Shown here in pieces: positions 1 through 7,289 of a stretch of 23,203 bases of DNA (position 1 is its first letter; each line of letters starts with the position of its first letter). Origin of the DNA: Candidatus Faecalibacterium faecipullorum (GTDB lineage Bacteria; Bacillota; Clostridia; Oscillospirales; Ruminococcaceae). The notes under the pieces are model-generated. The model made no database searches, was not told the DNA's origin, and saw only the letters and a program-made list of their open reading frames with translations. The stretch lies in contig DWXX01000122.1 of the NCBI GenBank assembly GCA_019118985.1, positions 1 through 23,203 on the forward strand, written 5' to 3'. Both the position numbers and the translations under genes were made by a program.

Positions 1-1802
1 AGGCGGCCGTTGCCGGCGGTGCGGCTGTTTTCGGCCTGCCGCCGCCGGTAGTAGCCCAAAAGCGGGAAGGTGCACCCCTCGTCCAGGCGGTAGCCCCGGG
101 CGGCGGCGAGGGCGGCGGTGATGTCCACCAGCTGCTCGGCGGTGTAGTCGGGAAACTCGATCTGGTTGGGGAAGCGGCTGGCAAGGCCGCTGTTGGCGGT
201 CAAAAACTGGGCCATCTCCTTTGTGTACCCCGCCAGGATGACCACCAGCTCGTCGCGGTGGTCCTCCATCCCCTTGACCAGGGTGTCGATGGCCTCGAGG
301 CCGAAGCTGTCCTGCTCGCCGCGGTAGAGGCTGTACGCCTCGTCGATGAAGAGGACGCCCCCCAGGGCGCTGTCGATGACGCTGTTGGTCAGCGGGGCGG
401 TGTGGCCGGTGTAACGGCCCACCAGGTCGCCGCGGCTCACCTCGACCAGCTGGCCGCCCCGCAGCGCCCCGATGGCCTTGAGGTACCGGGCCACCAGCCG
501 GGCGATGGTGGTCTTGCCGGTGCCGGGGTTGCCGGTGAAGATCATGTGCATCGACAGCCCCGCCGTCTTGAGGCCGGCGGCGGCCCGGCGCTTCTGCACC
601 TGCACATTGTCGGCCAGGCCGAAGACGTATTCCTTCACCTCGTCCAGGCCGACCAGGGCGTCCAGCTCGCGGCGCACGTCGGCCAGGCCCCCGTCCCACG
701 CGGCGGGCAGCAGGTCGAAGAGGGGGGCCGGCGCGCCGCCGTTGATGGCAAAGCGCAGCGTCCCGCCCTGCACGTCGAGGGCCGCCGTCCCGCCGCCGAA
801 GCTGTCGTGGCGCAGGCAGTATTCGCTCAGGGCGCGGAAGATGTCGTCGCAGCAGCCCGACAGCCCCGCCGCGCCAAGGCTGTTGGTGTGGCGGGCGGCC
901 ACATAGTCCCGCACGTCTGCCCCGGCGGTCAGGGTCAGGCGCAGGCGCTCGGCGCAGCGGCGGGCCAGGTCGTTGAGCAGCCGGGCCGCCAGGGCTGCCA
1001 GCGCCGCCGGGGTGAAGGGCTGCGTCCCGCAGACGTCGGCCACGGCGTCGGCAAAGTCGGAGCCGAGCAGCCCCGCCATCTCCTCCAGCCCCTTGCGGCA
1101 GAAAAAGATCAGGTACTTGCCCCGGGGGGTGATGCGGCTGACCGCCCCGGCCGCCAGGGCGTTGCCCGCGTCCACCAGGATGCCCTCCCGGTTGACGAGG
1201 TACCGGCTGGCAAGGGGCGCAGACCCCCGCACCGCCAGGTCGGACAGGGTGCGCAGAAAGGCGGGGCAGCACTTGTCGCAGTGCTCAAAGAGGACCATCT
1301 CCCCCGGGCCGTTCAGGGCGGCGTAGAGGTCCTGCAAAAACAGTTTTTCGCTGCCCGGGTCGGGGTAGAGGGCCAGGTCCACCGACGCGGCTGCGTCGCT
1401 CTGCAGCAGGCCGCGGGCGGCCATCCGGCGGGCGGTCTCGGCCAGGGCGTAGTGGCGGCCGGTGCCCTCGGGCCCCCACAGCAGGATGACGCTGCGGGCT
1501 TTCTGCCCGTCGGCGCCCAGCACAAAGGGGCGGCGCATGGCCCGCACCAGGGCGTCGACGTAGTCGTCCTGGCCCAGGACGCTCTGCTTGACCTCGGCGG
1601 CCAGCCCCTCGAAGCTGCCGGCTTTGCCGGTCTCCGCCGCGTCGGCCGCGCCTTTGGCCAGCAGCCCGTCCGATTCCATCTGGCGCAGCAGCTGCCGGCT
1701 GTCCTCGATGGCCTGGCGGGCGGCGTCCCCGCTCGTGTGCAGACGCCCCCCTGCGCCGAACACGCTGTTCATCAGGCTTTCCCAGTCGTCGTTGTAGCCC
1801 AT
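1..1802 (-). CDS. Tandem AAA ATPase, SpoVK/CbbX-like (3' end beyond window)
   Basis: The first 600 residues are visible and the C terminus runs off the left edge. The C-terminal AAA module is canonical: Walker A GNPGTGKT at residues 424-431, Walker B with FIDEAYS around 485-491, and an SRF arginine-finger-like motif at 542-544. This arrangement is typical of the CbbX/SpoVK branch, whose members remodel protein complexes using ATP. A second AAA-like module lies at about 70-260 (VLGQDDYVDAL, then GPEGTGRH at 110-117). There the Walker A lysine is arginine and no DE pair follows the Walker B-like strand (VLFEHCD), so it is probably catalytically dead. The ATG at 1802 is chosen because AAGGAGG lies 7 nt upstream. 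The gene is divergent from the pullulanase gene and has its own sigma-A promoter. A role in sporulation is inferred only from family resemblance; the substrate is unknown. Confidence 0.85.
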   Translation of the reverse strand, partial: MGYNDDWESLMNSVFGAGGRLHTSGDAARQAIEDSRQLLRQMESDGLLAKGAADAAETGKAGSFEGLAAEVKQSVLGQDDYVDALVRAMRRPFVLGADGQKARSVILLWGPEGTGRHYALAETARRMAARGLLQSDAAASVDLALYPDPGSEKLFLQDLYAALNGPGEMVLFEHCDKCCPAFLRTLSDLAVRGSAPLASRYLVNREGILVDAGNALAAGAVSRITPRGKYLIFFCRKGLEEMAGLLGSDFADAVADVCGTQPFTPAALAALAARLLNDLARRCAERLRLTLTAGADVRDYVAARHTNSLGAAGLSGCCDDIFRALSEYCLRHDSFGGGTAALDVQGGTLRFAINGGAPAPLFDLLPAAWDGGLADVRRELDALVGLDEVKEYVFGLADNVQVQKRRAAAGLKTAGLSMHMIFTGNPGTGKTTIARLVARYLKAIGALRGGQLVEVSRGDLVGRYTGHTAPLTNSVIDSALGGVLFIDEAYSLYRGEQDSFGLEAIDTLVKGMEDHRDELVVILAGYTKEMAQFLTANSGLASRFPNQIEFPDYTAEQLVDITAALAAARGYRLDEGCTFPLLGYYRRRQAENSRTAGNGR

Positions 1803-1831
1803 AGCGGCACCTCCTTGGTTTGTCTGGCTCC

Positions 1832-1860
1832 AGTATAACGGTGCGGGCGCGGTTTTGCAA
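1832..1860 (-). promoter_or_regulatory. Sigma-A promoter of the AAA ATPase gene
   Basis: On the minus strand, TTGCAA (1860-1855) and TATACT (1837-1832) are separated by exactly 17 nt. They lie about 30 nt upstream of the start codon at 1802. The -35 box is inside one arm of a 10-bp inverted repeat shared with the divergent pullulanase promoter. Confidence 0.65.
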
Positions 1861-1933
1861 GAGAGGCCCGCCGTTTTTTGGTCAGGATGCCCAAAGAAGC
1901 GGCGCGAAACGAAAAAATATTTGGGAACAACTC

Positions 1934-1962
1934 TTGCAAACGGCCCGCATATCCTTTACAAT
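1934..1962 (+). promoter_or_regulatory. Sigma-A promoter of the pullulanase gene
   Basis: TTGCAA (1934-1939) and TACAAT (1957-1962) are separated by 17 nt, inside an AT-rich stretch that is unusual for this window. The -35 box lies in the second arm (1931-1940) of the inverted repeat shared with the divergent gene. TTGCAAACG also resembles one half of a LacI/CcpA-family operator, but no matching second half is present. Confidence 0.65.
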
Positions 1963-2002
1963 AATTCTATAACAAACGTTTTGCTGCAGGTCAGCGAAGG
2001 AT

Positions 2003-3967
2003 GTGACGACTGTGGGTGTCAAGACCCCCAAAAGCCTCCGGGCATATTATGACAGCGAGCGGTTTGAGCGGGACTACAACTACGACGGCCCCCTCGGGCC
2101 GGACTATACCCGCGAGGGCACCCGGCTGCGGCTGTGGGCCCCCACCGCCGACCAGGTGATGGTCAACCTCTACCGCCAGGGGGACAAGGGCTTCTGCATC
2201 GGGTCGCTGACCATGGAAAAGCGGGAGCACGGCTGCTGGACCATCTACCTGCCCGGGGATCAGCACGGGATGTACTACACCTTCTCGGTGCGGGTGAACG
2301 GCCAGGTGCGGGAGACCGGCGACCCCTACGCCCGCGCCGCCGGGGTGAACGGCAACCGCAGCATGATCGTCGATCTGCGCCGCACCGACCCGTCGGGCTG
2401 GCAGTTCGACCGGCGGCCGGTCATCCCCCCTGCCCGGCGGGTGATCTGGGAGGTCAGCGTCCGGGACTTTTCGTGGGACCCCGACGGCGGCTTCGACCGG
2501 CCGTGGCGGGGCAAATACCTCGCCTTTACCCAGGAGGGCACCACCCTGTGCGGGGACGGCATCTACCCCACCGGGCTGAACTACCTGCGCCGGCTGGGGG
2601 TCAGCCACATCCAGCTGATGCCGGTCTTTGACTTCGGCAGCGTGGACGAGGCCCGCCCGCTGCGGCTGCAGTACAACTGGGGCTACGACCCCACCAACTA
2701 CAACGTCCCCGAGGGCAGCTATTCCACCGACCCCTACCACGGCGAGGTGCGCATCCGGGAGTTCAAGCAGATGGTGGCCGCGCTGCACAAGGCGGGGTTC
2801 GGGGTGGTGATGGACGTGGTCTACAACCACATGTACCGCCACGAGAACGTCCTGAACGACACCGTCCCCTACTACTTTTTCCGGCAGAACCCGGACGGCA
2901 GCTTTTCCAACGGCAGCGGCTGCGGGTGCGAGTTCTGCTGCGAGCGCCCGATGGCCCGCCGGTACATGATCGATTCGCTGCTCTACTGGGCCAAGGAGTA
3001 CCACATCGACGGCTTCCGCTTCGACCTGATGGGGCTGTTCGACGTCGACACCATGAACGAAGCCCGCGCCGCCCTCGACAAGCTCCCCCGCGGGCAGGAG
3101 ATATTGATGTACGGCGAGCCCTGGCAGGGCGGGCAGAGCATGCTGCGCCGGTACGAGGCCAACAAGGCCAATCTGCAGATGCTCAACACCCGCATCGGGG
3201 TGTTCAGCGACGACACCCGCGACGCCATCAAGGGCAACTGCTTCGACGCCCGCAGCCCCGGCTATGTCAACGGGCGGTACGACGCCTTTTGGGACATCGG
3301 CTCGGCGGTGGGGGCATGGTGCCTGGAGGACCGGGTCGACCCCCGCGCCCCCAGCCAGATCATCAGCTATGTGTCGGCCCACGACAACCTGACTTTGTGG
3401 GATAAGCTGCTGGCCGTCCAGTTCAAAAAGCCGGACTACGCCGCCGCCCCCGACGTCATCCTGGCGCAGAACCGGCTGGCGGCGGGCATCTACCTGACCT
3501 GCATGGGCACCCCCTTCATGCAGGCGGGGGAGGAGTTTGCCCGCACCAAAAAGGGGGTCAAGGACAGCTACCGCTCCCCCGCCGCCATCAATCAGCTGGA
3601 CTGGGGACGGGCGGCCCGCTTCCACGGGCTGGTGGACTACTACCGCGGGCTGATCGCCCTGCGCGCCCGCTTCCCCCGGCTGGGTGACGGCAAGCTGGAG
3701 AGCGCCCACGCCATCGAGTTCTTCTCCCTCGAGCCGCCGCTGGAAGGCTGGCGCCTCGAAGCCGCCGAGGGCGACGGCGCCGACTGGCCCGAGATCGCCG
3801 TCTTTTACAACCCCACCGACCACGAAGCCACCGTCTGCCTGCCCGAAGGCCACTGGCGGCTGCTGTGCGACGGCGTATCCTCCAGCCTGTGGCGCGGCCC
3901 CGAGATCATCCGCACCGGCTCCGCCACCCTGCTGCCCTACAGCGCGACGATTTTTGGGCTGTTATAA
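2003..3967 (+). CDS. pulA: Type I pullulanase (glycogen/starch debranching enzyme)
   Basis: A 654-residue alpha-amylase family (GH13) enzyme that cleaves alpha-1,6 branches in pullulan, glycogen or limit dextrins. An N-terminal CBM48-like domain (about 20-130, LRLWAPTADQV) precedes the GH13 barrel. The type I pullulanase signature YNWGYDP is at 224-230. The four catalytic blocks are present: DVVYNH 271-276, GFRFD with nucleophile D341, GEPW with acid/base E372, and SAHDN with D461. No signal peptide is seen, so it is probably cytoplasmic and acts on glycogen or imported maltodextrins. The first GTG (2003) lies only 1 nt after AAGGA (1997-2001). A second GTG at 2012 has a 10-nt spacing and may be the real start. 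The loop after the barrel's first half is unusually rich in cysteine (C307, C309, C312, C313). No terminator is evident before hicA. Confidence 0.93.
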   Translation: MTTVGVKTPKSLRAYYDSERFERDYNYDGPLGPDYTREGTRLRLWAPTADQVMVNLYRQGDKGFCIGSLTMEKREHGCWTIYLPGDQHGMYYTFSVRVNGQVRETGDPYARAAGVNGNRSMIVDLRRTDPSGWQFDRRPVIPPARRVIWEVSVRDFSWDPDGGFDRPWRGKYLAFTQEGTTLCGDGIYPTGLNYLRRLGVSHIQLMPVFDFGSVDEARPLRLQYNWGYDPTNYNVPEGSYSTDPYHGEVRIREFKQMVAALHKAGFGVVMDVVYNHMYRHENVLNDTVPYYFFRQNPDGSFSNGSGCGCEFCCERPMARRYMIDSLLYWAKEYHIDGFRFDLMGLFDVDTMNEARAALDKLPRGQEILMYGEPWQGGQSMLRRYEANKANLQMLNTRIGVFSDDTRDAIKGNCFDARSPGYVNGRYDAFWDIGSAVGAWCLEDRVDPRAPSQIISYVSAHDNLTLWDKLLAVQFKKPDYAAAPDVILAQNRLAAGIYLTCMGTPFMQAGEEFARTKKGVKDSYRSPAAINQLDWGRAARFHGLVDYYRGLIALRARFPRLGDGKLESAHAIEFFSLEPPLEGWRLEAAEGDGADWPEIAVFYNPTDHEATVCLPEGHWRLLCDGVSSSLWRGPEIIRTGSATLLPYSATIFGLL

Positions 3968-3983
3968 CGGATACAACTGACAT

Positions 3984-4012
3984 TTGACAATGCGTAAGAT
4001 ACGTGCTATCAT
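3984..4012 (+). promoter_or_regulatory. Strong sigma-A promoter of hicAB with internal dyad
   Basis: A consensus -35 TTGACA (3984-3989), 17-nt spacer and TATCAT (4007-4012) lie 24 nt upstream of hicA. The spacer contains a small perfect dyad, CGTA-AGA-TACG (3993-4003). This is a plausible but unproven operator for HicB, which in known systems represses its own operon. Confidence 0.7.
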
Positions 4013-4036
4013 AAACATGAGGCGGAGGATGCCAAA

Positions 4037-4225
4037 ATGCCGATGACGCCGAAAGAGATCGTCCGACTGCTGCAGGAAAATGGCTTTGTATATGTCAGTT
4101 CCAGCGGTTCACATCGGAAGTACAGGAACCCGGCGACCGGCAGGATCGTCATCGTTCCATTCCACGCGAAAGATTTGAAACCCGGCACAGAGAAAAACAT
4201 CCTGAAAATGGCGGGCCTGAAATAA
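4037..4225 (+). CDS. hicA: HicA-type mRNA interferase toxin
   Basis: A 62-residue basic protein with the HicA dsRNA-binding-like fold pattern. It starts with an MTPKEIVRLLQENGF helix, followed by the family motif GSHRKYRN carrying the catalytic histidine (H25), a TGRIVIVPFH strand and a LKPGTEKNILKMAGL tail. HicA toxins cleave mRNA and stop translation until bound by HicB. GGAGG sits about 9 nt upstream of the ATG at 4037; a second in-frame ATG at 4043 is also possible. hicB follows after 27 nt in the same direction. GC is lower than in neighbouring genes (about 53 % over 4081-4140 by hand count), which fits a mobile module. Length and motifs are complete, so the toxin is probably functional. 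Confidence 0.92.
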   Translation: MPMTPKEIVRLLQENGFVYVSSSGSHRKYRNPATGRIVIVPFHAKDLKPGTEKNILKMAGLK

Positions 4226-4252
4226 GCCCATTTTGGCAAGGGGGGGACTGCA

Positions 4253-4639
4253 ATGAAGAACATCCGTTACTATCCTGCGCTTTTCCACCCTGAAGAGGTG
4301 GGGTATTCGGTCACAGTCCCCGATCTTGAGGGCTGCTGCACCCAGGGCGATACGCTTGATGAGGCGGTCGAAATGGCACAGGATGCGATCGGTTTGATGC
4401 TGGAGGATTGTGCAGAGCTGCCGGCGGCGTCCGACCCGGCGCAGCTCACAGTGGAAGCAGGGGATTTTGTGGTAGTCATCCCCTTTGACGCCCTGGCCTA
4501 TAAACGGCGGCGGGGCCGCCGCTCGGTCAAGAAAACGCTGTCCATCCCCTCCTGGCTGAACGAAGAAGCTGAAGCCGCTCACATCAACTTTTCCCACGTG
4601 CTGCAGGAGGCGCTGAAAGAAAAACTGAACATCGGCTGA
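4253..4639 (+). CDS. hicB: HicB antitoxin with C-terminal ribbon-helix-helix domain
   Basis: A 128-residue antitoxin that neutralises HicA and usually represses the operon. The N-terminal half has the degenerate RNase H-like HicB fold: YYPALFHPEEVGYSVTVPDLEGCCTQG, then the DTLDEAVEMAQDAI helix. After a basic linker (KRRRGRRS, about 84-91) comes a ribbon-helix-helix DNA-binding segment (KKTLSIPSWLNEEAEAAHINFSHVLQEAL, in pieces, about 93-123). A G-rich Shine-Dalgarno sequence lies just upstream of the ATG. The gene ends a few bases before a strong hairpin, so hicAB forms a closed two-gene unit. Confidence 0.92.
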   Translation: MKNIRYYPALFHPEEVGYSVTVPDLEGCCTQGDTLDEAVEMAQDAIGLMLEDCAELPAASDPAQLTVEAGDFVVVIPFDALAYKRRRGRRSVKKTLSIPSWLNEEAEAAHINFSHVLQEALKEKLNIG

Positions 4640-4642
4640 ATC

Positions 4643-4682
4643 AAAACACCCCCGAACCAAACGGTTCGGGGGTGTTCGATTT
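4643..4682 (+). terminator. Terminator downstream of hicB, possibly bidirectional
   Basis: A perfect 14-bp stem (4645-4658 with 4663-4676) encloses an AAAC tetraloop. An A-rich flank lies on the left and TTCGATTTAT on the right. It sits between the convergent hicAB and eCIS-core genes and can serve both strands. Confidence 0.8.
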
Positions 4683-4691
4683 ATCTCGTTT

Positions 4692-5644
4692 TTATTCGTA
4701 GTCTTTTCGTCTTGTGTTAGTCTTCAACTCAATGAACTCTGTTTTGGCATTGGAGTTTCCCTCCATGATCTGCCCGTATAATTCTTTAAGTCGGGTGGCG
4801 GTCCAACCATCTACGTTTTCCTGACCGTCGGAGCTATAGGCTATCCCCTCAGAGGGCGGCGTATAGTCCATCTCGTCAAAGAAAGCCTGCGGTGTGAGCT
4901 GGCTCAACATTTTCTCCACTTCAGCTCTGCGGTCCTTGTGTTTGTTTGAGTGTTTTTCAAGGTATTTTTGGCCCATATTGATCAGCATCTCTTCATTATC
5001 CATCCGGGCAAAGGGATTTTGGCCTGCGGCCTCGAACGCTTTGATCTGGCGCCGCAAAGCTTTGTAGTCCTTGTCAAACCAGTAGCTTGGGCTTTTTTTC
5101 TTGTTCTTGAGGTGGGGTTTTCTGCGTATGCTGACCCGCTGCACCCCGCCCACCGGCGTGGCCACCGTCGGCGTCGCGACGGCTACTGGGCGGTGTGGAC
5201 GAGCTCGTGGGCCGCGACGGCGGGGTCGAAGCCGCCCTCGCCGAAGTAGACGTCGTTGCCGGAGGTGTAGGCGCGGGCGTCGACGGTGCTGGCCTTGGCT
5301 TCGGCCGCTTTGCCGGTGTGGAACCGCACGCCCGAGAAGTCTGCGCCCATCTTGCGGCCCATGGCGGCCTTGACCGCGTCGGGGCTGCCCGACTTGACCG
5401 ACGCCGACAGACGGTCGGCCTCGGCCTCGGCGGTGGGGATCTGCGCCTGGATGCTCTCCCTTACAGCGGGGGAAAACCGCTGCATGATGCTGTCATGGAT
5501 GGCTGAAAGGTCGTAGGAGGTGGATTCCCCCCCGTAAAGGGCATTGAGGGCGCTGTTGGGGTACTGTGAGCGCACAGAAACCGGTGTATCTGCGGTCTGG
5601 CGGTCAGCACTCGACTGTCGCTTGAGATAGGTGTGTTGGCCCAT
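4692..5644 (-). pseudogene. eCIS-core (DUF4157) domain protein, interrupted by a frameshift
   Basis: Two reading frames, 5644-5183 and 5165-4692, together make one protein of about 316 residues. The first (153 residues, ATG 5644, AAGGAGG 6 nt upstream) is a clear DUF4157/eCIS-core domain: MGADFSGVRFHTG, then ARAYTSGNDVYFG and AAHELVHTAQ with the HExxH zincin-like motif. It ends in TAG right after that motif. One extra base before the TAG would carry reading into the next frame, giving VAVATPTVATPVGGVQRVS, the proline/valine-rich VQR linker expected in such proteins. The rest is a lysine-rich, helical C-terminal module (157 residues) of no family I recognise. That module is about 47 % GC (4681-5100, hand count) against roughly 74 % at 5161-5280. 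DUF4157 proteins are associated with contractile injection systems and toxin-like modules; none of that machinery is seen here. A sequencing error cannot be excluded. Confidence 0.75.
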
Positions 5645-5698
5645 AATCTGCCTCCTTGCTGTCGGGTTGTATGAACGAGAAACTAGAATGCCACTTAT

Positions 5699-5727
5699 AT
5701 CATACCAGCCGGCCGGCGGGCCGTCAA
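5699..5727 (-). promoter_or_regulatory. Sigma-A promoter of the eCIS-core gene
   Basis: On the minus strand, TTGACG (5727-5722) and TATGAT (5704-5699) are separated by 17 nt. The spacer contains the 10-bp palindrome GCCGGCCGGC (5708-5717). An intact strong promoter suggests the gene was recently functional or is still expressed. Confidence 0.7.
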
Positions 5728-5778
5728 TCGTTTTGGCACGAACGGTGCGGAACTGTCATAAAATGCAGGCAGAGCGTG

Positions 5779-5805
5779 AAAAAATCCGGGCCGCGCGGCC
5801 CGGAT
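5779..5805 (-). terminator. Intrinsic terminator of brnQ
   Basis: On the minus strand, a 9-bp GC-rich stem (ATCCGGGCC with GGCCCGGAT, loop GCGC) is followed by a run of six T. It begins about 25 nt after the brnQ stop codon. Confidence 0.85.
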
Positions 5806-5830
5806 GAAGAGGCGTTGTATGCAAGAAGGT

Positions 5831-7171
5831 TCAGCGCGGCTTTGCGGCGCGCAGCGCCAGCCCGACGGCGAGGCCGGCCAGCGCCGGGCAGACCCAGCCC
5901 AGGCCCAGGCTGCACAGCGGCAGCCAGCGGGCGGCGGCGTCCAGCAGGCCGCCGAGGCCGAGGGCGTCGGCCGCCCCCGCCGGCAGGGCGCGCAGCAGGT
6001 CGATCACCGCCGCCGGCAGGGTGCAGACGGTGACGCAGAGGTAGACCCGGCGGTCCTCCCCAAAGAGGGGGCCGGCCAGCGACAGGGCGATCAGGGTGAT
6101 GGCCAGGGGGTAGAGGAACATCAGCACCGGCGTCGCGCAGGCGAGGATGGCTTCCAGCCCAAAGTTGGCCGCGCCGAAGGAGAACAGGCAGAACCCCGCC
6201 GCCCACGCCCGGTACCCCGGCCCTTGGGGGAAGAGGGCGCAGAAGGTCTGCGCGCAGCTTGTGATCAGCCCCACCGCCGTTTTCAGGCAGGCGAAGGTGA
6301 CGGTAACGGCCAGGATGACCGCCCCGAAGGAGCCGAAGTAGTGCCGCGCGATGGTCAGCAGGGCCTCGCCGCCGTTGGAGGCGGCCGGGTAGGCCGCCCG
6401 GCTCTCGGCGCCGGCCAGCGCCACCGCCAGGTAGATCAGCCCCATCAGCCCGCAGCCCAGGCAGCCCGCCGCCACCGTGTTGGCCGCTACCGCCCCCGGC
6501 TCGGTCACGCCCAGGCCGCGGATGACGTTGACCACCACGATGCCGAAGGCAAGGCCAGCCAGGGCGTCCATGGTGTTGTACCCCTCGAGGAAGCCGCCCA
6601 CAAAGGCCGACTCGGCGTACACCCCCTGCGGGGCGGCGGCGCCGGCCGGGCCGATGGGGTCTGCCAGCGCCGTCACCAGCAGCACCCCCAGGCAGACCAG
6701 GAAGATGGGGTTGAGCACCTTGCCCACCCAGGTCAGGATCTTGCCCGGCCGCAGCGAGAACCACAGCACCGCCGCGAAAAACGCCGCCGAAAAGACGGTC
6801 AGAGCCCACTGCCCCGCGCCGCCCAGCGCCGGGGCCACCCCTACCTCAAAGGGGACGGTGGCGCACCGCGGGATGGCGAAGAAGGGCCCGATGGTCAGGT
6901 AGAGCAGGCAGGTGAAAAACAGGCTGTACCACGGCCCCACCCGCCGGGTGAGGGCGGCCAGGCCGTCGCAGCGGCTGATGCCGAGGGCCGCCACCCCCAG
7001 CAGGGGCAGCCCCACCCCGGTGACCAGCAGGCCCGCCGCCGCAGGCAGGACGCTGCTGCCGGCCAGCTGCCCCATCGACGCGGGGAAGATCAGGTTCCCC
7101 GCCCCGAAGAACAGCCCGAACAGCATGCTGCCCACCGCCAAAAGCTCCCGCAGGGTAAGTTTCGTTTTCAT
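5831..7171 (-). CDS. brnQ: Branched-chain amino acid carrier, BrnQ/LIVCS family
   Basis: A 446-residue, almost wholly hydrophobic protein, the usual length for this cation-coupled symporter of leucine, isoleucine and valine. The N terminus shows the family hallmark LFGLFFGAGNLIFPASMG (about 17-34). Further family-like stretches are GPFFAIPRCATVPFEVG and FVGGFLEGYNTMDALAGLAFG. About twelve membrane segments can be traced, with loops rich in glycine and alanine. The ATG at 7171 has a modest AGAAGGTG Shine-Dalgarno sequence. The gene stands alone, between its own promoter (7216-7244) and its own terminator. No leucine-responsive leader was seen in the 45 nt between promoter and start. Confidence 0.93.
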   Translation of the reverse strand: MKTKLTLRELLAVGSMLFGLFFGAGNLIFPASMGQLAGSSVLPAAAGLLVTGVGLPLLGVAALGISRCDGLAALTRRVGPWYSLFFTCLLYLTIGPFFAIPRCATVPFEVGVAPALGGAGQWALTVFSAAFFAAVLWFSLRPGKILTWVGKVLNPIFLVCLGVLLVTALADPIGPAGAAAPQGVYAESAFVGGFLEGYNTMDALAGLAFGIVVVNVIRGLGVTEPGAVAANTVAAGCLGCGLMGLIYLAVALAGAESRAAYPAASNGGEALLTIARHYFGSFGAVILAVTVTFACLKTAVGLITSCAQTFCALFPQGPGYRAWAAGFCLFSFGAANFGLEAILACATPVLMFLYPLAITLIALSLAGPLFGEDRRVYLCVTVCTLPAAVIDLLRALPAGAADALGLGGLLDAAARWLPLCSLGLGWVCPALAGLAVGLALRAAKPR

Positions 7172-7215
7172 ACCAACACCTTCTGTCTTGCTGTCTCGCT
7201 TGCTGCATTTTCTTC

Positions 7216-7244
7216 ATGATAGCACGGCGCAAGATGAAAGTAAA
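7216..7244 (-). promoter_or_regulatory. Probable sigma-A promoter of brnQ
   Basis: On the minus strand, TTTACT (7244-7239), 17 nt and TATCAT (7221-7216) lie about 45 nt before the brnQ start. The -35 matches consensus at four of six positions. Confidence 0.5.
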
Positions 7245-7252
7245 TAACGAAT

Positions 7253-7280
7253 CAAAAAAGACCCGCCCTCAGCGGGCGGG
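7253..7280 (-). terminator. Intrinsic terminator of the small secreted-protein gene
   Basis: On the minus strand, a 7-bp stem CCCGCCC/GGGCGGG with a 5-nt loop is followed by TCTTTTTTG. It begins about 10 nt after the stop codon at 7290. Confidence 0.75.
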
Positions 7281-7289
7281 CCGGGTGGG

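Noticed and set aside
258..1838. Long open frame on the plus strand
   Set aside because: It mirrors the AAA ATPase gene. High GC makes antisense frames open; the protein is repetitive Gly/Gln/Val/Ala/Arg without any domain.
1931..1948. Catabolite (cre) site at the pulA promoter
   Set aside because: Only the first half (TTGCAAACG) fits the cre pattern; the second half does not match.
2001..2006. A second ATG-TGA start-stop in front of pulA
   Set aside because: The purine-rich AAGG lies directly against the ATG, so no usable Shine-Dalgarno spacing exists; the overlap with the GTG start is probably chance.
1991..3853. 620-residue minus-strand frame across pulA
   Set aside because: The pullulanase on the plus strand has complete catalytic motifs; the minus frame is rich in Gly/Val/His with no recognisable motif.
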